Shown here one piece after another: positions 61,101 through 64,000 of a stretch of 64,000 bases of DNA (the stretch's first letter is position 1; each line of letters opens with the position of its first letter). The notes below the pieces were generated by a model. The model was not told the DNA's origin. It made no database searches and saw nothing but the letters and a program-made list of their open reading frames with translations. A program made the position numbers and the translations under genes. The stretch comes from JANQJA01 sp965267485 (GTDB lineage Bacteria; Pseudomonadota; Gammaproteobacteria; Pseudomonadales; Azotimanducaceae). The DNA is taken from assembly GCA_965267485.1 (NCBI GenBank), contig OZ254080.1, positions 3,906,001 to 3,970,000 on the forward strand, in the 5' to 3' direction.

Positions 61101-61576
61101 TCCGTCGCCGTCATTGTCACGACCGCGCCCGACGTCGCATTTTCGTCGACGTTCTGTACGCCCGGATCATCAATCGTTGGCGGGTTATCGTTGACGTCAG
61201 TCACGCTGATCACGAAGTCCTGCTCGACCGCAGAGCCATCGTCGGCACGAACGCGGATCGTGATCGCGGGTTCAAGTTCCCGATCAAATGCGGGCGCGCC
61301 GAAGGTCGTGACCAAGCCGCTACCGGGATCGATCTGGAACCGGCCCCCGCCGTCGTTGACCAGCATGTAGGTAACCGGGCCCGTTGGAAGTACCACAATC
61401 CCGGATGCCTGTATTCCGACCTTGATACCAGCGGTCGTCACATCCTCGGCAATCTGGTTCGACGATGCATCGTTGTCGGTAATCCCGCCGAGCAGCGCGA
61501 ACGCACTACTGGAGAACGCAAGCGGAAGGGCCGCGAAGAGGAGTTTTCGGCACCAGCGAGTCGTCAGCATGTTCAT
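49196..61576 (-). CDS. pilY1: Giant PilY1-type pilus tip adhesin with a cadherin/Ig-like repeat stalk
   Basis: The product has 4126 residues, where PilY1 is usually about 1000-1200. After a signal peptide (residues 1-28) come one cadherin-like domain, six near-identical 101-residue cadherin-like repeats (about 133-738), some eight Ig-like repeats of about 85 residues (740-1408), repeats with the VDTDGSE motif (about 1520-2060) and further cadherin-like domains to about 2850. A complete PilY1 module follows. It has a von Willebrand A-like site in NVLLVNDDSGSMDWD (about 2868), a beta-propeller beginning near GDIVHSSPVFVGPP, and the calcium loop DVDGNGTVDYVYAGD. The start overlaps the pilX stop as TGATG. 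PilY1 is known as tip adhesin and anti-retraction factor. Confidence 0.93.
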   Translation of the reverse strand: MNMLTTRWCRKLLFAALPLAFSSSAFALLGGITDNDASSNQIAEDVTTAGIKVGIQASGIVVLPTGPVTYMLVNDGGGRFQIDPGSGLVTTFGAPAFDRELEPAITIRVRADDGSAVEQDFVISVTDVNDNPPTIDDPGVQNVDENATSGAVVTMTATDPDITGSLTWTETGGGSGASIFAINGSGDITVTGTVGDFDAGTTSYTYEVQVSDGVNAVDTFTVNIDVNDLNDTAPSIDDPGTQNVDENATSGAVVTMTATDLDTVGSLTWTETGGGSGASIFAINGSGAITVTGTVGDFDAGTTSYTYEVQVSDGVNAVDTFTVNIDVNDLNDTAPSIDDPGTQNVDENATSGAVVTMTATDLDTVGSLTWTETGGGSGASIFAINGSGDITVTGTVGDFDAGTTSYTYEVQVSDGVNAVDTFTVDIDVNDLNDTAPSIDDPGTQNVDENATSGAVVTMTATDLDTVGSLTWTETGGGSGASIFAINGSGDITVTGTVGDFDAGTTSYTYEVQVSDGVNAVDTFTVNIDVNDLNDTAPSIDDPGTQNVDENATSGAVVTMTATDLDTVGSLTWTETGGGSGASIFAINGSGDITVTGTVGDFDAGTTSYTYEVQVSDGVNAVDTFTVNIDVNDLNDTAPSIDDPGTQNVDENATSGAVVTMTATDPDTVGSLTWTETGGGNGASIFAINGSGDITITGTIGDFEGGTSYTYEVQVSDGVNAVDTFTVNIDVNDVNEAPFVAGAIPGQTDDDGDVVSVDVSTSFDDVDAGDSLTFAVSPLTTDALPAGLSISGAGVISGTLAASASGSSPYSITIRAEDVGGLTVDNSFTWTVNNVAPTTTGIGDQSDNDGDTINLNVSGDFSDGGSDSDALTFSDPGGTLPPSLSINGAGVISGTLDANASVSSPFSVTIRASDGDDFVDSTFTWTVSNVAPTTIGIVNQTSSDGDTIFANVSTRFDDGGNDSDSLTITDPSGSLPPSLSVSPTGIVTGTLDDDASVGSPYTVTLRATDPPGAFIEATFSWTVNNVNPIVPTPIPDQSENDGAAFSLDVSGNFADGGSDGDALTFSDPSVSLPGGLSINGAGVISGNIDMDASVSSPYSVTIRATDAQGGFVEDTFQFTVGNPAPTVPTPIVDQSDSDGDAVSLDTSTSFADEDVLTFSTLSTLPGGLALNPVTGELSGTLDTDASIGSVYSITVTATDAQGATASDTFTWTVSNEAPVVGTPIPNQSSDDGAAISLDVSGNFEDGGNDTDALTFSEVGSNLPPSLSINGAGVISGTLDTDASNSSPYTVTIRATDAQGASVDDVFTWTVSNVDPVVTTPIADQTDSDADAVSLNVSSNFSDGGGDSDSLSFSDPSGSLPDSLSISPAGVISGTLDSDASNSGPYSVTIRATDDMGGFVEDTFTWTVNNPAPMAVDDSLGTFDEEDSASVNALDGAGADSDPDGDAIAIIQVEGQAVVAGGAAVPVPNGEVNLSANGKSLSFTPDEHYSGAVSFDYTISDGTDTATATVTGTITAVADVPTLSTGTPLTTDEDVAVGLGINANLVDTDGSEELVVQISGVPAGAEISDGVNSSSAFTTDVSNWAVGAITIVSAPHDDTDIALTVTIFANETSNGDSESVAEAISVTVNPVSDIPNLTVADVAPNEDTTTPLTISASLVDTDGSETFVIELTGVEGSLSAGTDNGGGSWTLNESQLAGLTLTPIANSSDDFVISVEAIAEDAPDAPATNFDSISVDMQAVADAPTLSVADAAADEDTVLNLSITGALVDTDGSEVLTYELTGVEGTLSAGTDNGGGSWTLAASDVAGLQLTPIEHSSDDFVINVSAVATDDASTANTDDTIAITLTPISDTPTLTAGDVTGDEDTAITLDIVGALVDDDGSEVLTYELTGVSGTLSAGTDNGGGSWSLTEAQALGLTLTPPANSDDDFSVTVEAIATDAPAASANSIDTFNVTVDPVSDAPTLTVADASGNEDTAIPLSITSALVDTDGTETLTFELTGVSGTLSAGTDNGGGSWSLVAGEEAGLTVTPPVDDANDFVITVEAVATDGVATPASTIDTIAVTVNEVNDAPVLDDQVFSVDENAANGTVVGTLIATNVETFETLAYELTGTAFAIDSTGEITVADSAQLDFETTTIFNLTGTVTDDGVPPLDDTGAVDISVNDLNDNAPIAGDDPITVAELDTASFDVIANDTDADLPAQTLSVSEVNGDGFLVGTAVPILSSGKTIGELTIQSDGSATFVATPDITVEEFSGSATYTVTDGLGLNDTATIAITITPINDNQPDLTTDGTALEASGIDYEEDEHLSFSPMTLILSDYFLDLDIDEDGLLDSSTSGDLDSLVFSVVGNTDPALIQTNINGTDLEIWSPNNYFGTSDLTVRATDTANPPGNISNVDLTFTISVEPVNDAPLTGGYSDEVVDEDSGPISLPLLTNFTDADLSDFDPSDEELTFTITIVDKPNEFVTTGVIDESNLVGATITNNVPAPGQRTIVYETTMTSSLSLELYENAHGEADVTVRGEDLGRPPLAPADPLPLFDEDSFTITVNAVGDDTPMAVDDHYNDFPELIVSEDGDSIVFDPTLNDDGGDVPVTIIVAGAEFVDDGGGVHRYRSGTRQADPLDIGSLQTVANGQVSCADAGCQDNETADTTIDASAVGPRNIVYKPEPNFHGEDSFIYCIQDDFAGGEPAFVVDASDPRCATVTVLVEPVNDLPVPQEPITFVMAQAGDLECGSLECLDPNAQEGLLAKIRDIDNTHIDGQGCDPLDSVTCPSPTSDTLYFNLKSAITDNGQLLPPFNTDGSFTYQPDATFAGEDSFVFDVCDSPDFSDPDSCVFDVRAYIVIEPLDGAPPGSVEDVVEFDFQLSQVPLELVIGPEPNVLLVNDDSGSMDWDILTDESDGIFFFDSGESVRYVMKATAGSSDVAASEEASPGQGLWRLRNSSYNTVYYNPEIRYTPWEGLDTSDNEFPDSPPTAARHNPLTATPFTNLTVPQNYTGLGVEAADPDCDDQICIVPNWFGSGCAVYASACPDGDDVDDISVTDYYIPRYYIWDDKDSDGDMDATPSPATDPDNAEGILVEIKPASDGGSDTYTKYTDRTDCTTIDGVCTYDEELQNFANWFTYSRNREFTAKSALGKVVADAENIRIGYAKLNSSSNIVPIKSMNSSARTGEKADLLDAIYQTNSSGGTPLRRALRDAGRHYECRQNDIFNSGSNSSPGDAGCPVLAAPDGNCQQNFTLLMSDGAWNGGDPSIGDADDDNNTNFDGGRYAGSTNNTLADVAMYYYERDLHTSLDDEVPTTARDQEGASATAFASGGNEVMHQHMTTFTVGFGVNGLVEDGDVPTDYTVSFNWGNPNTTARKIDDARHAALNGRGDYLSAGNANELADALVSAFEEFSSGSGAASAVSFNSQEIQEETLIFRAFYNTKINTGDLVAIPFTDAGLGDTETWSAATQMDLVDADDREILTYDPDTNAGIPFRPGTLNDDQKSIFIDSPPLASPPTAQQNTEITQRVNYLRGDPTNERPDGSFRERPINNGRLGDIVHSSPVFVGPPDRLGRDAEPFPQGSDLYSGFASTNASRQDMIYVAANDGMLHGFNADTGDEVFGYVPNNLMLNEFSRNITNLLDFNYEHRYFVDLTPAINDVYINVDGDYTGDKEWVTMLVGGHGAGAKAYFALNITDPDLLTEANAEDVVLWEFTEDDDAYPTAYDDGSGTYVPLTDSDGDQRQDLQDPPQPVKDLGYTFSVPTLAMSNIIDSVGGEDVHRWVGVAGNGYNSTAGIAKLFVFFLEGGMDGIWCHPDLEYNSTIADDGSIPAECVGAEQDFVKLNTGFGVQDGLPNGLGIPRLIDVDGNGTVDYVYAGDYFGNLFRFDMTSSDYDDWSVTKIFEAAYDPDGANVPQPITTQPIAVEHPSQPDGYIIIFATGSYITVPDGTSTDIQSIYGIWDRLAPELISKNDLVQQRYTNVDDPDLGRVRFLSANDVDYDEDAKGWYNDLDSVAPGGNQSTDPAEFPGERAIRRILLRGGLVFVNSVIPKTENSCIRVAGGALLSFCPETGGANCVIQSVFDVNNDGEFDELVDDNEFVTGVLIEEAKPPTDSGFLEDKLITQIGEELFVVDTDTKRGDNTGRISWKQLRNID
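59370..61180 (-). repeat. Six tandem 303-base repeats inside pilY1
   Basis: Six copies of a 303-base unit, spaced exactly 303 bases, encode 101-residue cadherin-like domains starting IDDPGTQNVDENATSG and ending VNIDVNDLNDT. Copies differ by scattered, mostly silent changes. The copies at the two ends are the most divergent. Confidence 0.95.
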
Positions 61577-62151
61577 CAGAATTTCTTCCCGTAGGTGGTC
61601 TGGATCATCACGTGCGCCGACTCAGTACCACCGGTACCCAGCGCCGTAATGCGAAAGACCTGCGTACGGCCTGTACCCGTACCCTGGCCGATGTTGTCCA
61701 GATTCAGTCTGTCCTGGTCTGAAACGACCGTCTTGACATGTTCGATCATGAATTTCGGTTGCACGCAGACGCCCGGTACTTCGGTCGTCGCGAACATGAC
61801 ACCGGCCGGTGCCGATGAGTCATCGCAGGTCTGCTGCAACTCCCAGTCGACGTTTTCCCAGTTTGGCGTCTCGTTCCATTCGTTGTCGTAGTAGAGGCCA
61901 CCGGCCTCCGCGCCCGCATCGTCGAACATCACGAGCGAGTTGAAGTTGTCTTCGATGAAGTCTTCGGCATCGCGTACCGCAGACTCTGCCGCCTGGAAGG
62001 CCAGGTTGTTGTCGATGGAGTTTCGCGACATCCGCTCCTGCAGCGCGGTCGTCTGAACGGCCGACACACCCAGGATCGTCAGGATGAGCAGCATCACCAA
62101 CGAAATGAACAGGGCGACACCCTGCTGCCTGGTTTGAAACTCCTGTCTCAT
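61576..62151 (-). CDS. pilX: Type IV pilus minor pilin assembly protein PilX
   Basis: The product has 191 residues from the ATG at 62151. A TTG at 62166 is a less likely start. QQGVALFISLVMLLILTILG is the hydrophobic N-terminal helix, and QTTALQERMSRNSIDNN is the characteristic PilX continuation. The prepilin glutamate at position 5 is absent, as usual in PilX/GspK-like subunits. The C-terminal domain has two cysteines. It lies between pilW (17 bases upstream) and pilY1 (overlapping). Together they form the priming complex at the pilus tip. Confidence 0.93.
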   Translation of the reverse strand: MRQEFQTRQQGVALFISLVMLLILTILGVSAVQTTALQERMSRNSIDNNLAFQAAESAVRDAEDFIEDNFNSLVMFDDAGAEAGGLYYDNEWNETPNWENVDWELQQTCDDSSAPAGVMFATTEVPGVCVQPKFMIEHVKTVVSDQDRLNLDNIGQGTGTGRTQVFRITALGTGGTESAHVMIQTTYGKKF

Positions 62152-62168
62152 TCTCTGATTCCCCAACC

Positions 62169-63311
62169 TCAGTTCCTGACGTGGAACGTCTGCGTAAAGT
62201 CACGTCGCAACAGGCCATCGAAGGTCTCTCCCTCGATGCAGTCCTGGATCGAGCAGCCATGTGTCGGTGCGGTGGTGCCGCCCACGTCATCGATGCTGTT
62301 GACCGTCAGCGTGACCCTCACCGTCACGACAGCGTTCCAGTCAACGACCTCGTTGGCCTGCGCATAGCGATTCGGCACTTCGTCAAGATCGCTGTCGACA
62401 CCGTAGAGCACCTGCATGTTCTCGACTCCTTCAACCAGTTCCACCGGCGCTGCAATGCCGGTCTTTCTCCACAGGGAGAGCGGCTTGTTCCCCGATTCGT
62501 TGAAGCCGGCGCCTTCAGCAATGAAGAACGTGTTCGACTCGATCCTCGAGATGGCCGCGTCATCCTGATACGTATTTACCAGAGCAAGCTTCTCGAGTGT
62601 GTTACGAAAGTTGTCAGTGTCCGCTAAATCGTGACCAATGGTCGTTTGGCCACTGGATTCGGCCAGAGAAGTGATTCTGAAGATCGTCGCTTTCTCGCAA
62701 TCGTGGATCACAGCCATGTTGTCGACCGCGAGTCCCATCTCTGCAATGGTCGCTCCGACAACGACCGGCTCTGTGGACGTCGGCAGGTCGGCGACGAGCC
62801 GGAAGTCCTCGGTCGCCATGTTGCGAAGCGTCAGCACGTCCGTGCCGTCGGTGACGGCCTCGGTGTCAATGCCATTGCCATTCTCGAGATCAGCCGGCTG
62901 GCCGGCATAGGTATAGACGTTGTAGTCGGTACCGTCCTCGCTGCGCGGCAGCGTCGTCAGTGACGGAGACCACACGCTCAGTCCCACCGAGGAGTTGTAG
63001 CCCTGCACGCCGCTCCTGAGATCATAGGAATACGGGACAAACGACGGGTTCAGCGTCGTGTGCATGTCATCGGTCGACGAGAAACAGCCGGTATATCGGG
63101 CCGATCGCGCCGCGTCGCCGAGGAAGTTCATCGCGAAACGCGCCGACTCCTGCATGCGCGACTGGCCCTGCAGCAGGTTGTAGGACTCGGAATTCGCCGT
63201 GAAGAGCTGAATCACGCCCACGGTCACAACGCTGCCCAGTGCCAGCGAGATCATGAGTTCGACCAGCGAAAAGCCGCGGGTGCGGCGACGCGAGTTCACC
63301 TTATGGATCAT
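62169..63311 (-). CDS. pilW: Type IV pilus minor pilin PilW
   Basis: The product has 380 residues. The prepilin peptidase site is RTRG/FSLVELM with the conserved Glu5, followed by the transmembrane helix. SYNLLQGQSRMQESARFAM is the usual PilW region after the helix. The C-terminal domain (about 60-380) is large and beta-rich, with a few cysteines. Its start overlaps the pilV stop by 11 bases, so the two genes are translationally coupled. Confidence 0.94.
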   Translation of the reverse strand: MIHKVNSRRRTRGFSLVELMISLALGSVVTVGVIQLFTANSESYNLLQGQSRMQESARFAMNFLGDAARSARYTGCFSSTDDMHTTLNPSFVPYSYDLRSGVQGYNSSVGLSVWSPSLTTLPRSEDGTDYNVYTYAGQPADLENGNGIDTEAVTDGTDVLTLRNMATEDFRLVADLPTSTEPVVVGATIAEMGLAVDNMAVIHDCEKATIFRITSLAESSGQTTIGHDLADTDNFRNTLEKLALVNTYQDDAAISRIESNTFFIAEGAGFNESGNKPLSLWRKTGIAAPVELVEGVENMQVLYGVDSDLDEVPNRYAQANEVVDWNAVVTVRVTLTVNSIDDVGGTTAPTHGCSIQDCIEGETFDGLLRRDFTQTFHVRN

Positions 63312-63822
63312 TTCTTACCCGCCCCTGTAGTGTCACGGTTGCCGTATTGCCATCAGCATCGGTTTGCCATCGCACCGAAACCGTGTGGATATCGTCGGCA
63401 AAGCTGATCGCCCCGGCGCCGAACGGGATGCCGCTGCCCTGATCGATCCCGAGCGACGTACACGCCGAGATCGGGTCGCCATCAGCATCGAGTGGATTGA
63501 TCTGGCACTTCCAGAGCGCAATGTCGAACTCCGCCAGGTCATCGGATGAGCAGTTCACGTTGAAACAATTAGTCGAGAAGCTCGGCTCGTCGTCGAAGTC
63601 GATGTCCTCGTAGGTCCCGTCGACGTTCGCGCGCATCCGGTCGAGCATGTCGTTGCCGAACTGCAGCGCCTCGATTCTGAACAGGGCGCTCCGGTTCATC
63701 TGCATGCTCGTCACCTGCAGCCCGGCGATGCCGAGAATGCCAACCGCGAGAATCAGCACCGCGACCAGCACCTCGATCAGTGAGAAGCCGGTTTGTCTTC
63801 GTCGAACCTGTCTGTGTTGCAT
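63301..63822 (-). CDS. pilV: Type IV pilus minor pilin PilV
   Basis: The product has 173 residues from the ATG at 63822, preceded by GGGGTG. The in-frame start at 63837 would run into the previous gene. QTG/FSLIEVLVAVLILAVG is the prepilin site and helix. ALQFGNDMLDRMRANVDG is the standard PilV segment. Four cysteines (in CFNVNC, WKC and SAC) lie in the globular part. It helps prime pilus assembly with FimT, PilW, PilX and PilY1. Confidence 0.94.
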   Translation of the reverse strand: MQHRQVRRRQTGFSLIEVLVAVLILAVGILGIAGLQVTSMQMNRSALFRIEALQFGNDMLDRMRANVDGTYEDIDFDDEPSFSTNCFNVNCSSDDLAEFDIALWKCQINPLDADGDPISACTSLGIDQGSGIPFGAGAISFADDIHTVSVRWQTDADGNTATVTLQGRVRNDP

Positions 63823-63830
63823 GGTCACCC

Positions 63831-64000
63831 CTAACAATCCGGTTGCCGGCTCGAGTCCAGATCGTCCGGCGTGTGCGACTTCGACCGCCCGATCAGGTTG
63901 ATCCAGATACGCCGGCCCTCGAAGCTGTCGCTGCAGAGATCGAACGCCCGCGTCGCGTCACTTGTGTTGGTGAGCGCCCCGAGGCCATCGAATTCGACGG
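63831..64000 (-). CDS. fimT: FimT/GspH-type pseudopilin, C-terminal part
   Basis: The last 55 codons before the stop at 63831-63833 are visible and the rest lies beyond the window. FDLCSDSFEGRRIWINLIGR is the C-terminal strand pair of GspH/FimT-type minor pilins, with a Cys pair spanning to the final residue. It is the first visible gene of the minor-pilin operon and ends nine bases before pilV. It is a second gene of this family, besides the broken one at 45075. Confidence 0.82.
   Translation of the reverse strand, partial: VEFDGLGALTNTSDATRAFDLCSDSFEGRRIWINLIGRSKSHTPDDLDSSRQPDC

Noticed and set aside
59370..61180. Regularly spaced repeats that might suggest a CRISPR array.
   Set aside because: The unit is 303 bases, has no unique spacers, and is coding in one long frame.

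Overview
The window reads as the chromosome of a high-GC gammaproteobacterium. The evidence is the rluD/pgeF pair divergent from bamD, an ilvI-ilvH-pssA cluster, a PilS/PilR pair with a fimT-pilV-pilW-pilX-pilY1 minor-pilin operon, and a PEP-CTERM gene with a TPR partner. The genus cannot be read from these genes alone. Genes lie on both strands in short operons with frequent TGATG or ATGA overlaps.

Layout. 1-9240: DNA repair (dinB cut by the window edge, a uracil-DNA-glycosylase-family gene), a glutamate-receptor-like channel protein, a ferric-siderophore reductase with a likely Fur box, an acr3-arsC-arsR arsenic operon, a GPH-type sugar symporter with a tiny Pmp3-family gene, an SRPBCC protein and a CheB-like methylesterase overlapping a separate receiver protein. 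9355-20698: a PrsT-like TPR protein convergent with a PEP-CTERM protein that has a sigma-54-type promoter, a PPOX-fold protein, a small P-loop kinase, a site-2 protease with CBS domains, a HTH/TolB-like/TPR regulator, a phosphotransferase, a TetR regulator, and a VOC-SDR gene pair.

20834-29290 is a mobile, visibly more AT-rich insertion. It holds an IS91/ISCR-like rolling-circle element with a duplicated 3' end, a 716-residue secreted protein of unknown function, a 5'-truncated small gene, an IS3 remnant, a complete IS3-family element (with a -1 frameshift heptamer) and an IS21-family element. It is flanked by two diverged copies of the SDR 3' end, the rrn terminator and the 5S gene. The left 5S copy is truncated and the right one is intact.

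29497-35342 is a complete rRNA operon on the minus strand (16S-23S-5S) with its promoter and boxA sites. The 16S-23S spacer has no tRNA and carries a perfect REP-like palindrome. 35472-41913 is core metabolism and envelope biogenesis (pssA, ilvH, ilvI, a DUF4124 protein, pgeF, rluD, bamD).

41932-64000 is the type IV pilus region. pilS-pilR and a frameshifted fimT read rightward. The minor-pilin operon reads leftward: fimT (partial), pilV, pilW, pilX, a 4126-residue PilY1, a small protein in the pilY2 position, and a di-haem peroxidase fused to an FG-GAP/UnbV propeller. The PilY1 has about 2850 residues of cadherin-like and Ig-like repeats placed ahead of an otherwise complete PilY1 module. 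The PilY1 fusion, its repeat array and the peroxidase-propeller neighbour are the most unusual features of the window.
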